This document shows positions 34,322-46,425 of a stretch of 64,000 bases of DNA, in pieces. The notes under the pieces were generated by a model. That model had not been told where the DNA came from. It was given only the letters and a program-made list of their open reading frames with translations, and ran no database searches. The position numbers and the translations under genes are program-made. Source of the stretch: Blastocystis hominis (lineage: Eukaryota; Sar; Bigyra; Opalinata; Blastocystidae). Position 1 is the first letter of the stretch; each line of letters opens with the position of its first letter. The stretch covers positions 186,001 to 250,000 of the forward strand of contig NW_013171822.1 of assembly GCF_000151665.1 (NCBI RefSeq), written 5' to 3'.

Positions 34322-34650
34322 TTTGCGAGGGGAAATGGATGGATGGATGACTGTAAATGCGTGTGTATTAGGGTGTTTTTGTTTTTGTTTGTTTGTTTGT
34401 TTGGAGCGAAATGAATGTGGAGCGATGGAAGGGATGATACAGGGAATAATGAAAAATAAAAGAATCGAATCGAATCGAATCGAATCGAATCGAATCGAAT
34501 CGAATCGAATAGTTGTGGGAATCGACGTGTGTATCTCGATAGAATAATCTTGAAAGCAAGAGAATTGAATCGCAAAATACTCACCCAACACTCCCATCCC
34601 ATCCAACCCTTTATTCAAACAAACACGCACTCCATAAACCACCCACTTCC
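34322..34650. repeat. 3'-3' intergenic with (GAATC)n microsatellite
   Basis: A pentanucleotide run GAATC/TCGAA occupies 34463-34509 in about nine copies. GTTTGTTTGTTTGTTTGG at 34385-34402 serves the plus gene and CAAACAAACACGC at 34616-34628 (TGTTTGTTTG on the minus strand) serves MMS19. No gene. Confidence 0.85.
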
Positions 34651-37600
34651 TCAATGAATCATCAGCCACAGATTCCTCACCCTCGCCGCATACTCCCGAA
34701 TCGCTCGCTGCTCGTCATCCAGCACATCGCGCAGCTCCCCACACACGCGATTCGCCACCGGCAGCACCGTCGCCAGCGTGAAATCCGCGATGCGCCGCAG
34801 CACGCGCAGACTCAGAAGCCGAACAGCCGGCAGATCGTGCAAAAAAAGCCCCGATTTCTGCCAATCCGAGGGCGTTTCCTTGACCAGACGAAGCAGCGAC
34901 GTCACGACGGAATCCAGCGCGTCCACCATGTTCTTCGAATTCCACTGGATGAAACGGTCGAGCTGCTGAAGCGCGGTTATCAGCGCGATTTGCCGCTGGA
35001 GCGCCTAGATTCGATGGAATTCGATGGAATTCTACGAGCAAAATGCACCGCAGCTGCAGGGCGGACAAGGAAACGTCCTTGAGGGATCCCAAGATTTTCA
35101 AGGCCAGCTCCATGCAGGGCGCAGTCCCCGCGCGGAGGAGTTTCTCTATGATGGGCGTTACAAATTCCTTGGGGAGTTTCATCGTGAAGGAGGCCTCAGA
35201 GACAATGGAGGCCACGAACTGGAGCAGGTGATCGGGTATTGATTCTTCTTCTCCTTCTGCTTCGATGGACAAAACACCCCATTCCAAAAGAAGTGACTTT
35301 TTTTGGAGTGGCAAAAAAAGGTCCGATTTCATCAATCTATTCATTCATTCATTCCTTCTTTTCAAGCTACTCGCGGAAGAGGTTCTGGCTGCCGGCCGAT
35401 TCGATTTCCTTGAAGAACCGGTGCGTTTTGCACCAGTTCGGGAGGGATTCCACTTCCGCGGGAATCTCGAACATCGATGGAATGAAGCTCTGAATGAAAG
35501 GAATTCGATTCGAAGGGAACAGCAGTAACGCGCATCGCTCCAAAAACAGGGAAACCGGGGAATCGGGGAAATCGTGGAAACTCCGATGCACAACTTCCAC
35601 GGGATCGGAACGGAGTAACTCCTCCAACGGTTTCATTAAATCATGGAAACGGAGAACCAGCGCGTCCAGAAACTCCCCCCTTGTGGACGGATCCCTGGTT
35701 TCCACGATTCCAAAAAGCAGCTCGAAAAACGTCGCTTCATCCGACGAAACGCCCTCCAGCCAATCCAAAATAGCCCCGATTTTTGCATTTCCGGAAGACC
35801 GGACCGCCTGGCCCAGCAGCGCTTCGCACACTTCCCGCGATTTCTCCTCTTTCTCCAATGAAACGCCCGCCGAAACGAGCTCCGCGAGGTAGAGGTCCCG
35901 GATTTCGCGGGAAACCCGCGTTTCCTTTTCGGTCAATAACCGCAGCAAGGTGTGAGCGATCTGCCCGAAAACGGGGGAATTTTTGGAGACCTCGACGACA
36001 TGCATCCAATCCGCATGCGATTCTTTCGACAAGCAGAGAAACGCTTCGATGTACTTGGCAGGCAGAGCAGACGAATTCGATGACGAATTCGATGACGAAT
36101 TCGATGACGAATTCGATGACGAATTGACGGGTAATGCAGCATGGACCAGAATGGACCCCTAATTCATAATCGGGACATTGTGCACAATATGTACCAATAT
36201 GTACGGAACCGCGTCGTTCGGGAGCGACCGGTACGACAGAATCGTTAATTGGGACACGCTCCGCTCAATCCTGTCCCCAATCTGCTCCAAAAAGGGGACA
36301 TGTCGAAGTTCCTCCACGGAATGCGGCAGCAACACCTGCAGCAGCACCGCCAGCAGGCTGTTCCTACCCCTGATTCCCCGTTTCCACGTTTACGCGATGT
36401 CCCGGTTCTCGGTGGCGGCAATGGAGTTCCACAAATCGCGGGAATACTGGTCGAAGAAGGCGGGATCGGCGAGCGCGGCGCACCGCAGCACCCACGTCCA
36501 GTGCTCCACTTCTCCATTGACCGGGTTTTTCTCCACGAACGCACGCGCACGCGCCGCCCAGCGCTCCCGCCATTCCCGCTCGCTCCCGCGGGTCACGCGC
36601 TCGATCACCTGCAGCAGCGCGGTTTCCTGCGTGGACTTGGCGGGCGCCTCCACGAACTCGCTCTAGAATGGTGGAAACGTGGAAACCCTACGAGGATGAG
36701 GTCGCTCCAGCGGTCGGCTTCGGCGTCGGTCATGGCGGCGTCGGGAGTCATGGCGCGGCTCCAGCCGTGCTTCTCGATGAGACGCAGCAGCGCCAGAGCG
36801 GCTTGTTCTTTCGAATTCGGCGAGGTGTCGCGCAGAGAGGTCTCCAGATAGGGGAGAAGCAGCGGCGTGCAGCGCTGAATCGAGGTGATGGCTTCGATTA
36901 CCGCGGTTTTGACGGCGTCCTGAGGGAGAGAGGGAGAGAAAGAAAGGGAAATACGGAGGTGACGAGATCGATGTTTCCGGAAACGAGCGGAGGCGTGACG
37001 TAGGTGACCGGGAAGTAGCCGATGCCAAGCATCTCCAGGTCGTTGAGGGTGTTGGGGGACAGATGCGGGAAGTGGAGAAGGGTCAGGTGGAGGAGGCGGC
37101 AGACCTGAACTACACCGCGGGGATCCTTCTCGTTTTCGATGATCTGGAGATGAGAGAGAAGGGAAGGGGATGAGTACATTCACTACGGAACTTCCGATCT
37201 CTTCGTCGTGTGACTGAAGTGAGGATGGAGGGTCCGTGAAAAAGGAGGTAAGCAGATTGTATACGAGCTTGCGGGAGGAGTATTTGAAGGTTCCCACACG
37301 AATGTCTTTGGCAAGATATTGGATGCAAGGAAGAACAGAGTTCTATCCAATGAGATCAATAGACAAGTCAAACGCTCATTGCTGCAGGAAATCTCTCATA
37401 CAGAGAGTTCATCGCCTTTAACAATTCTTCTGCAACTGCTACGTCCCCAAGCCGTTTGTAGAAAAAATCAAAAAACACTTGCGCCGTTTGGTCGTCAAAA
37501 AACAACGTCGTGTCAGATAACAACTTACCAAGAAGATTTATTGAGCGTCTACGTATAGAATCGTTCTCTGAATTGAGTTCAGGGCACATATCGACAAAAG

Positions 37601-37773
37601 TCAACATGGACAACGCTCCTTGAGAGAACTAGTTGGTAAAATGTGAAAGCGATATACAGAGTCGCGAATCGTTGCATAAGCCGCAGTTCGTTCAGCAAGA
37701 CTTCGCGAAATGTCGCAATAACACTCAATCTTATTTGTGAATCGTACAAGCTATTGCATACCTGTTCCTGCAT
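34651..37773 (-). CDS. MMS19: MMS19, cytosolic Fe-S targeting (CIA) HEAT protein
   Basis: MMS19 delivers Fe-S clusters to DNA polymerases and helicases with CIA1/CIA2. ATG at 37773 starts MQEQIECYCDISRSLAE after two short introns (32 and 29 nt). The N-terminal repeat reads SENDSIRRRSINLLGKLL, as in the MMS19 N-domain, followed by FFDFFYKRL. Several HEAT-repeat exons follow. The C-terminus is diagnostic: SLRVLRRIADFTLATVLP, then ELRDVLDDEQRAIREYAAR, corresponding to the family's conserved LDDxKRxVRxxA motif. One Asn/Ser tract is encoded by a 12-bp repeat at 36070-36125. Overall length is about 950 residues. TGA is at 34651-34653 with GTGTTTGTTTG close behind. With the NFU gene this window holds two Fe-S factors. 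Confidence 0.85.
36067..36126 (-). repeat. GACGAATTCGAT 12-bp repeat
   Basis: Five tandem 12-bp units in the MMS19 gene encode NSSS units on the minus strand. The copies are essentially perfect. Confidence 0.9.
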
Positions 37774-38041
37774 AGAATAGTGTGAAAGAGATTCAATTGA
37801 TTGGAATTCCAAAAATAGTCACGACTTCTCGAAGCATGTTTCTATTTCAGCTAAGATGGATTTATATTCGCCTGCTCACCAATGAATATCTCTCACTTCT
37901 CTTAGCAATTTTGCATTATCAGATTAAAAAGTCTCAAACAGAAAAGAATAGTATTACACACAGAAATTTCCGAGATTATTCTGACGGCCATCCTGTTATA
38001 TTTGAACAAAATCTTTGGTATCTTTTCAGTCTAGTTCCGGG

Positions 38042-38459
38042 ATGGACAAGTTCATCTTCTACAATGAGTTTGACGACTTCTATGATAGTCTGAGCAGCTC
38101 CACTTGCTCTGCGAGTTCCTCAAGTTCAGACGATATTGTGTTGAGAAGACTGGCGAGAAATTTCTATTGGGAGGATGGGGTGCCAGATTTCTCCCTCTCT
38201 TGTAACCGAGAGCTCCTAAAACAGCGCATGTACGAGGTTGCCTACACAAGCGTATCTCACTTGTGGTTCTGGTTAGGCGTAGATGCAGCTTGAAGGGCCT
38301 GCGCGATATAGAGATTCTCGATATCCCGAAGAAGACAGTATCGAGGTTCAGTTCAAGATAATGAAGCCCAGTCAGGAATTAGGGCCCTACAGTGGGACTC
38401 CCGCTGCCTCCATCGAAAGTGGATCTATTCGTCGTTTGCGACGTGCTTGCTATCATTAA
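38042..38459 (+). CDS. Small acidic/Ser-rich protein, unidentified
   Basis: Two exons (38042-38251 and 38283-38459) joined by a 31-nt intron encode about 128 residues. The N-terminus is MDKFIFYNEFDDFYDSLSS, followed by a Ser run and RRLARNFYWEDGVP. After the intron comes MQLEGPARYRDSRYPEED and a basic C-terminus. There is no signal, membrane segment or recognised domain. It is divergent from MMS19 with 268 bp between starts. The clean splice frame is the main support. Confidence 0.5.
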
Positions 38460-38698
38460 TTATTCCCAGATTATTGGGTATTCCATCAGTATGCGATTAT
38501 GTGAGTATTTGCGAGTTCTGTTGGTTCATTGCTTTCTTTTGCTTGGTGTTTTACTGTAATTGATTTGCGCGATTTTCTTCTCTTTGTTAAACACTTTTGC
38601 GCTTGTCAACTCCTTGATCTACGCGGTAAAACACAAAACTGATTCTTCCACGTTTCTACTTTTGGTTCTCCACCATTTCTTTACTGTACACTTATTTC

Positions 38699-39193
38699 AT
38701 GAGGTGGCTTCGTCCTGCCATTGTAAAATTAAATAATATTCGCGCTTTCCCTTCCATTTACCGTGGACATGCCGACACACGAGTAAACAATGTTCGTTTC
38801 TGCTTATCTTGCAGCTTCTTGCGCGCAACATAGTCAACCCGTCTCCTCTTACCGTTTTTCCTGGAGATCTTGTCGTGTGTGAGAACCCTTGGGAAAAGGG
38901 CAAGTTATTGGTACGAAGGGTTAAACAAATCACTTCCGATGTATCAGATGTTCAAAAGTCAGTAGTTTGGGTCTCTTCAGAAACAATGAATGGTGGTATC
39001 GATAGTAAAGCCTTTGGATACCTTCCAATCGAATCTATTCTTGGTCGCGCGTGCTACTATTACAACAGCACAATGGTATTGTTCTTATTGCTTGTCTAAT
39101 GGTGTATAGAATCATGGTCCTATCGTAAACAGTGAGAAATCTCTTTCTTTTGATCGTGAGTATATTTCTCAAGGTGAACATTTCTTTTTATAA
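38699..39193 (+). CDS. S26 signal-peptidase/IMP-like protein, catalytic residues not seen
   Basis: ATG at 38699 opens MRWLRPAIVKLNNIRAF. After a 32-nt intron the S26 fold pattern appears: VFPGDLVVCENP (GDxV box), LLVRRVKQIT (the KRV box) and IDSKAFGYLPIESILGRA (the SDSRxFGxVPxxxIxGR box). That is the order seen in mitochondrial inner membrane proteases. The catalytic Ser of GxSMxPT is not visible; the equivalent place reads GHADTR. The catalytic Lys position is Arg in VRRV. The protein may be an inactive homologue, or the true first exon is missing. A 34-nt intron precedes the last exon; TAA is at 39191-39193. The length, about 125 residues, is short for the family. Confidence 0.6.
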
Positions 39194-41238
39194 TTGCGCT
39201 CTTTCTGTTTCATTTTCTTTGTTCGAAAATAGCAGTCTCAGTGATTAGCAACCTTTTGGTGAATGTTGGAAATTGGTGTGTTGGCGGACTTGATAATGAT
39301 TCTGTGAGCACATATGGCATAGGAATGTACGCAAATGGGTGTGGATGGTGATTCTTCTATTAAAAGGTATGAAAAACAAGGATCGAAGTTGTACAATGAA
39401 TGTACATAATATGAAGCAATAATAACCAAAAACCCACGCTTTTTCTTTGGAAGGTTTCTATACACGTTGACATTACACCATATCACTTACTAACCTATTC
39501 TCATGCAATATGATTGGTATGTGAACAGAACTGTTGTATTGACGTATACAGACGATAGGAATAGGATATCTTCGTTTCCATAGGAAAATTTGAATGGAGA
39601 TTATTGCTGTTCCGGGATAGATTAACAAAATAGACATAGTCATGAATTCTAACAACAAACTATTATTTGTAATTGATTGGATCATTCATCACTTTTTTGG
39701 AAAAGAATTTGAACTTTCGATCTTCGATCTGAATTTGTACAATTTCAGTTAATTATGCATTGAATGAATCAGTTCGTTTGTTGCAATAGATGTGCTACAA
39801 ATGGCATTCCCTTTATGTTTGTTTATTTCTGTTAATACCAATCCTTCAAATCGACTTCCATGATCCAAATCCACTATTCCTTCTTCTACTGCTACAATGG
39901 ATTGTTCTTCATTATATGAAATAGTACCAATTTGATGTTTTCCTAACATTTTTACTAATTATTCATCATTTACTAGATAATCTAGAGCCACTAAGACTCC
40001 ATTATTGAGTTGCAAAACAATATATTTTCTGTTACTCATTATAAGTGAAATCCAATTATTCACTTTCATTTCTTTGCCTAAACCCGTCCCTGTACATAGT
40101 GAATATCAAAACCGTCAACAAAACATTTGTCAGTAGTATCATTTACAAAACCAACAACAGAATATTTGTATCAATATATAATTAAAATTGCTTAATCACT
40201 TTATAACACAGATTCCTGTTATGATTCCTGCTCGATTTACACACTCTATTTCTTTTATTTTAATGAGTATGATTATTTATTGTATGGAAAACAAGGATGG
40301 TGTTGTACCCTGTTCTTACTATCAATAGTAATAAATCATTGTATTTTTATTCGATATTTCCATACCGGCATACATAAATAGAAAAAGGATTCGAGTAAAA
40401 TAGTAACATCTTCTGTTTGCTAATTTAACATGCGAAGTCAAAAATAAGGATATTGGAAATGATCCATTTAAGAGTATTGTTAAATGAAAACTTGAATTCA
40501 TTGTGAAGCTGTGTAGAGCTTATCAATCAGCTTTGTGCAGCCTTTTTTTATTCATATCACTTTACTCATTCTCGAATAGGAAATTTGTATTTTGTCAACA
40601 AAGCATTATTATCTGATTACAAACATTTTCACTATATATATGTCAGTAAAAGCAACAAACACTAATTGTAATTCGTTTTCTATGAGCGTTATAGAAAATA
40701 TTACACTTCACACTTCATAACATAATCATTTCCAGTGTATTTTTGGTCAATAAAGAGTAATGATTCAAAATACTTTATCATTTTGAATTATCTAGGGATC
40801 AAGATATGCAATCACTTCAATCATAATAGGAACATGAACACTATATATTACAGCTATATCATACAGTAATGACAATATATATGAGTAACTGCATTTGGAT
40901 ACAGCCTTTTTATCCTCATACATTCGAAATTAGAATGAGCGACATTGTGAACATTAATCTCTACCATAATCCACCATCACTCAACTCACTCAACTCACTC
41001 ATTCCATTTCTTTTAGTATTAGTATAATATAAGGACAGTTTTCTAACACTACATCATTACGAAGAGATAACGATATTCCTCGCCTTTATCAACATTCATA
41101 AAACAAACACCGGCACAAGCAATCATAAACAACACAATCTAAGCCATTTCCTTCTCGCTCTTCTTCTCTTTTTCCCAGTCTCCTGTGATCTCGATCGCGT
41201 CCGGAATCATTCTACCTCTCTTTCATTCTCCGTTTCCT
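39194..41238. other. AT-rich gene-poor interval
   Basis: About 2 kb with low GC. Apart from the possible remnant at 39754-40130 (listed separately) no exon pattern holds. The right edge near 41097-41110 has AAACAAACACCGG, a TGTTTGTTT on the minus strand, which is the likely poly(A) signal of the nucleotide-sugar transporter. Confidence 0.5.
39754..40130 (-). pseudogene. Possible gene remnant
   Basis: On the minus strand a frame with ordinary amino-acid use runs for about 115 codons with a single in-frame stop (MKVNNWISLIMSNRKYIVLQ, then LGKHQIGTISYNEEQSIVAV). A 31-nt GT-AG intron over the stop would shift the frame. More fragments lie in other frames down to 39240. It is either a decayed gene or one whose exons were not resolved. 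No family recognised. Confidence 0.3.
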
Positions 41239-42414
41239 ACTGTAAGTCGCTCATTGGCGTGACCTGCAGCGATACGATCTGGCTCGCTCCCTCTTTCCGC
41301 ATAGGAAACGATCGGTACAGATACACCGCGATGGCCAGATTGAACACAGCGAGGTAAAACGCAGCACTGTCGTTAAGCCCCATTCTCATCACTCGTTTCA
41401 GGATATTTCAACTGAACGTCGAAGAGAACCGACGAGAGAATGGACGTCAGCACCAGGGAGGCGGAAGAAGTGAACGACTTCACCACGCTCGAAAGCACCT
41501 TCAGAATCCCCACGGTGACCAACCCCATCACAATGGTGCTGCGTTCCACGCCGATTCAAATGCCTACTTCGCTACAGTGAGCAACGCAAACGAGTTGAAC
41601 CGGCTCAGCGTCATCTGCTGCGGGAAGGAGGCGCCGTTCTCCACCAGCAAGCACACAAAGTTCAGACAAACGCTCCAGCTGAGCGTGAGACAAACAAACA
41701 CAGAAAGGATACAAGTTTAGCCACAAGTTCTGCTGGAAGATCGAGATCTTCGACTTGCCCTTCATCAGTTTCTCGATCACAACGCCCGCCAAACCGGCGA
41801 GGCCCGAAGAGCAAATGGTCAGAACGATGGGGAGAAACGGGAGTTCGAGCTCGCGCGTTTGCGATTTGGCGATTTGGATGGAAGCGACGCTCGATGTCAG
41901 GAGGAACAGAGCGGCCCATTGCACGCCCGAAAGTCTATTATGGGGAAATGGAGAAATGGGTACTTTTTGTTGAGAATAAAAACGTTGGCCAAGCCCACTA
42001 TGACAATCTCTAAGGAACCAAACACTTGCTGCGTTATCGGCGAGTCTGAAATGCTGATAACGACAAAGTAGAGATTATTAGCGATGACATAAAGACTCGA
42101 GGGAACAATCCAGAGAAGAATATCTTTTAAAGAGTAATTATAGCGAATTGCCTTTTTATGTGCAAGTTGCCACTTTAGTAGGGTATAAGATATGAAGAGT
42201 TTTCCACTCTACTCATCATTGCTTCCGCCAAGCTTTACTTCCGTTAGGAGCGAAGACATAAATACAGAAAATTCGTATTTTGACCCATTCTTCATAGATA
42301 ACTAGATTCGTAAACACTTTGCCAAATATCGCCTACCATTGTAAACACGCCTTGTAACGAATGGAAACATATCGATGCAGCCACAAGAAACAGTTTTAGT
42401 AAAATTTCGAGCAT
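41239..42414 (-). CDS. Nucleotide-sugar transporter (SLC35A family)
   Basis: Golgi or ER antiporter of UDP/CMP-sugars. ATG at 42414 starts MLEILLKLFLVAASICF. Exons joined by 29-35 nt introns contain family motifs: LWIVPSSLYVIANNLYFVVI (helix 3 region), PITQQVFGSLEIVIVG (compare PAxxxVxxQxKI), GVQWAALFLLTSSVASIQI, CSSGLAGLAGVVIEKLMKGK (the conserved GxAGVYxEKxLK element) and AAFYLAVFNLAIAVYLY at the C-terminus. About ten membrane segments are present. One 34-nt intron near 41690-41720 contains TGTTTGTTTG. TAG is at 41239-41241. The exact sugar cannot be predicted. Confidence 0.88.
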
Positions 42415-42522
42415 CTATCCTCTCGTGACTTTTAGCAAGCTAAATATATAGGGCAAAAACTTCTAGAGTAGCAAAATATGGATATAACCAAATAGCAACC
42501 TATTCGATACACAAAAGTATTA

Positions 42523-43492
42523 ATGTTTGTCTCTCTCTCAAAAAATATTGTGCGCTGCAGACCGCTGGTACGAGCCTTTGCTCGAAAACCCGATATTCCT
42601 ACCAAATACAATGTACTTACCATTCCGTGTCTAAAGGACAATTTTTGTAGACTCTGGTGTGATTTTCCTAACAACTAGGCTATGTTTTGTCGACAATGGA
42701 CACAAAGAAGTGTGTGGTGATCGACCCCACTGTTCCCACATTTATCGAAGATGCTATCTCTATGGGTGGCTTTGAACTGAAAGCTCTATTTTCTACACAT
42801 CATCACATGTTAGAAATTGTTTTTTCCCTAATTTGTAGAAAGCATGTTTTAGGAATGGGTGAAGTGCTTTCCAAGCACCCTTCGATCCCAATTTACGGTG
42901 GTTACCACCCCGATGTGGCTTTCGTTTTTCTGTTTTTTATGTAGACGAACCCAGCAGTCGAGCGAATTCTCAAAGACGGGGATGAAGTCCAATGCGACGA
43001 ATTTTCTTTTAAAGTCATCGGAGCTCCGTCCCACTCTCCCGACAGCCTCATCTACGAATTCACCGAAGAAAACGGCTATCCATTCCTCTTCACAGGCGAC
43101 TCTGTGAATATGGGAGGCGTTGGCTATGTCCTGGAGGACCAGATCGATAGTCTCTACCATCTGATCTACGATGTGCTAATGAACTATCCAGACGAGACGT
43201 GTCTCTTCCACGGCCATGAGAACGCGGAGCAGATGCTGAAATTCGGCAGAACGATCGAGCCATCGAATCGTGATATCAAGAATCTGCATTGGGCGGTGAA
43301 GCGAACGCTGCTGAAGGCGAAGAATAAGCCGGGAACGCCGACCTGTCTGCACGATGAGAAGCTGGTGAACCCGTTTTTCCGTGTGTTTGAGCCGACGGTG
43401 CAGGCGACGTTGGGAGAAAGTGATCCGAAGAAAGCGTTCGCGGAGCTGGTGAGAAGACGCAATGCGTATTTTAAGAAACGATGGATGAAGTG
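42523..43492 (+). CDS. HAGH: Glyoxalase II (hydroxyacylglutathione hydrolase), altered metal motif
   Basis: HAGH hydrolyses S-lactoylglutathione at a binuclear metal site. ATG at 42523 gives an Arg-rich leader (MFVSLSKNIVRCRPLVRAFA), suggesting organelle import. Introns of 32, 30 and about 30 nt precede the main exon. Motifs seen are VIDPTVP, STHHHIKHVLGM, APSHSPDS, FTGDSVN, FHGHENA, and the C-terminal substrate-binding region NPFFRVFEPTVQ. The family motif is THHHxDH; here Asp is Lys (THHHIKH), and the codon change is next to a splice junction. The other metal His/Asp residues are present. No early stop: AAG TG, then GCG and TGTTTGTT at 43496-43503, so T43491 begins a poly(A)-made stop. Confidence 0.88.
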
Positions 43493-43628
43493 GCGTGTTT
43501 GTTTGATACTTTATGGTGTGGTGTGGTGTGGTGAGTTGTTGCTTGAAAATCATATTCTATGGAACGGAATGATTCGTGTTCTATTGGTACATGAGCATTA
43601 ATACGATGGTGTGACAAACAAACACATA

Positions 43629-43827
43629 ATGGAATAATGAATATGAGAAAAATAGTGATCGAAATGAAAAACAAGCACGATAGACCTATTTTTATAACAT
43701 CCGAAAGACGAGGACGTGTGTTATCTGTATCCATTGGGGAGTTTGGAACGTCCCTGATATTGCTATTATTATTATTATTATTAGCAATATTATTGTTGTT
43801 ATTGTTTCTGAAATCAATAGGATTCAT
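43629..43827 (-). CDS. Small Asn-rich tail-anchored protein
   Basis: ATG at 43827 encodes about 66 residues: MNPIDF, two poly-Asn runs (from ATT/AAT repeats), a polar segment (MDTDNTRPRLSDVIKIG) and one C-terminal membrane helix (LSCLFFISITIFLIFIIP). The frame continues past the poly(A) motif, but T43629 lies 5 nt before TGTTTGTT (43624-43617) and is codon position 1, so TAA would form by polyadenylation. No family recognised. It converges on HAGH. The open frame is short, so existence as a gene is moderately supported. Confidence 0.45.
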
Positions 43828-43869
43828 ATCGATTACGTTTGGATAGTAGATTCAAAAGGAACTAGAAGT

Positions 43870-44918
43870 GCTCTTCTTTCATGCCACATGCATATCAATT
43901 TGTAAACTAAAGGGACACGTTGCGTATAAGACTCATCACGATTCATTGCCATTGTAACCAGAATTGACCACATCTGCTTGATATTACTATCAGCGACGGC
44001 CAGAGCATAGCTAGCGTTTCCGATTTCCTGAATCGTATATACATATTTGGTTTTACTTAAGGACTACACCACTATATAGATAACAGATTCTATACCTCCA
44101 GCAATAAATATGTCTGGGCATACAGATTGTCGAATTCTACAGACATTTTAATCCCAATGACCGAACCATCAACACGACAATCATTCTCGACACGAATTCA
44201 TTTTATTGCGCATCAATACTGTATCGCAACAAACAAGCTAAATAATACAAACGCAGTGATGACAACTCTTTGAAATCATTTCTCCAGTTCCTGGAGAAGG
44301 AAGGCGAATAGTTATATCAATAGAGCTCTACAAGTTATTGTAATAACTGAAGTAGCGATTACCGGATGTGTACAATACACAGGAATATGAAGGGTAATCG
44401 GTTCTTCAACAGTCAAATCCATACTCTCTGATTGGTACGATCTTGCTTTCTCCTCAGTAAAAAGCAAGCAATCATTTTCGGTCTATATCACACCAATCTT
44501 GCAGCTTTACACTACTGTGGACTTCAATTACAACTCCTTTCAATGAAACATTAATATTGTTCTTTATGCAAATATCCATGACATAGCTAGAGTCTTCAAT
44601 TCGGCGAAATGAAGGGACTACAAGGTAATTGACATAGGCACCAATACTTGCTTCGATGTTGAGTAAAACAAACGACTCCATCATTTTATTCATATTAGAC
44701 ATCATTTGCATCGTATTCTGCAAATTCTGTTCCATCTTTTGATACGCAAGCAAAAGATTGCTAGAAACAGATCCTATACTATCTTGCAGTGAGTTTATTG
44801 CATTCCCTCTAAGAAATGACTTCAATGTTATGTCAAATACAATTGGTTTACTAAATATCAACAATATAAAATGAACTGACTTTGTTCCTGCTCACCTGAT
44901 TGTTGTTCGCTTGACATT
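43870..44918 (-). CDS. Unidentified protein with coiled coil and beta-rich domain
   Basis: The clearest exon (44864-44472) contains a helical segment (SLQDSIGSVSSNLLLAYQKM) and a beta-rich segment (NNINVSLKGVVIEVHSS). Further pieces on the same strand read LLFTEEKARSYQSESMDLTV, PITLHIPVYCTHPVI, VEFDNLYAQTYLLLE and IGNASYALAVADSNIKQMW, needing introns of about 30 nt. The likely start is ATG at 44918 (MSSEQQSG), but the first junction is not resolved. It resembles a helix-plus-beta-sandwich protein; no family is assigned. Confidence 0.45.
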
Positions 44919-45188
44919 TCTATATGAATAAATTACAATTCAACTACTGATAAAACGATAAAATAACCGTGAAAGTTGACAAGAAGGCACTACAGAATTT
45001 GGGTTTACTGAAGAATATATATGGTCGGTGATAAAAATTATATCAGCCATGTGATATAGAGTTGTATATTACATTCCTAACAATGAAGTGGAAGTTGCTG
45101 GGTCTATGACAGCAAATGAATCTATACGACAGATGATTGGTTATTCCTTCTCCTATTTCCAATTACCATTCTCATTTTTATTTAAACA
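44919..45188. other. Intergenic before the ZIP array
   Basis: AT-rich 270 bp between divergent genes. The last 40 bp (CATTCTCATTTTTATTTAAACAATG) recur before ZIP copy A2, so the duplicated unit includes upstream sequence. Confidence 0.6.
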
Positions 45189-46425
45189 ATGCTAATCTCG
45201 CATGCGCTTTTGTCTTCCGAAGCTGTCAACACTAGAGTACTCATTTAGGACATCATTTCAGTGTAGTCTTGGATTGCCATTTCGTTATCACTTTTCGCTG
45301 GACTCGCCACAGCATTCGGAGGAAGCATCGTATATTTCAAAAGATTAGTCAAATTGGCAAATAAGACATTCTTGTCTGCTGCCTTGGGTTTCTCAGCAGG
45401 TACACATTCCTATATTATATATTATGTATAAGGTGTGATGTTGTTTCTTTCATTTGCTGAAATCTTTATTGAATCAAAACATCATTTTATGGAAGGTACA
45501 AATAACGAACACTTGGCGTAATCAATATCATGATATATTTTGATATATAGAACATTATATGCTTCGTTGAGTCTATTTAGTGGAGTGGGTATAGCCTTTC
45601 TATTAGAAATCGTTCTCCACAAGGGAAGTAATGTGGAGTTTGAACTTCCTATTACTTCAGAAGATACTCTGAGTAAAGATGTTCATGGTTCAAATCGTAA
45701 AGGTACGAAATGATAGGATAGAAGTGTAAAGTATAGTATCTGCCAAAGTGGTATCGGGTAAAGAGAAGAATCGTCGTTTGTCTGAAGGAGAAGTGATTCC
45801 GAATCCCATTATAAGCGGGAATCTTGCTCAATCACCGGGTGATGAGCCTTTGACGGTAACGATTCCTTCTTCTGGATATGAAGTGAAAACAATTACGGGA
45901 ACCACTCGAGATTTATCCAAACCCGACTATTTCATTGAATCAGACCTAACGAAAATAAACTCGGTTGGTATTCTTTCAGCAGTAGCTATTACCTTTCACA
46001 ACATTCCTGAGGGAATTATCACTTACATTGGTTATGTTGATAACCCCGTTATTGGTCTTACGTTGGCACTCGGAATTGCAGCTCATAACATTCCTGAAGG
46101 TTTGTCTGTTGCTCTTCCTGTCTTTTATGCTACTAAGAATAGAGGCAAAGCTTTCTTATGGTCTCTAGTTTCAGGTCTGGCCGAACCGCTCGGAGCCTTT
46201 TTGTGTATGTTATTCTTACAGAAATGGGTGAATAACTACATTTTTGGTTTCCTTTTTGGATTGACAGGAGGCATTATGACCCATATTAGTATTTATGAGC
46301 TGATTCCTACCGGAATTAGCTTTGATTGTGAAAAGAACTACACAATAACTGCAATGCTATGTGGAATAGCTTTTATTCTGATTTCTCTTATTTTGATTTG
46401 TCGTGTTTGTTCGAATCATATATAG
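45189..46425 (+). CDS. ZIP metal transporter, copy A1 (ZupT-like)
   Basis: ZIP proteins move Zn or Fe into the cytosol. ATG at 45189 gives MLISHALLSSEAVNTR. A 30-nt intron, then membrane helix 1 (AISLSLFAGLATAFGG), and further introns of 33-34 nt follow. The variable cytosolic loop contains GEVIPNPIISGNLAQSPG. The two signature helices carry HNIPEGIITYIGYV and AAHNIPEGLSVALP, both with the His-Asn-x-Pro-Glu metal ligands as in ZupT. SGLAEPLGAFLCMLFL and TGGIMTHISIYELIP complete the fold. The frame ends at TAG 46423-46425 after CSNHI. It is nearly identical to copy A2 except for a divergent patch just before the first HNIPEG. Confidence 0.92.

Noticed and set aside
43637-43846. Plus-strand open frame with a poly-Leu helix
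   Set aside because: The Leu run is the complement of the AAT repeat; the minus-strand model has the poly(A) register and a plausible anchor.
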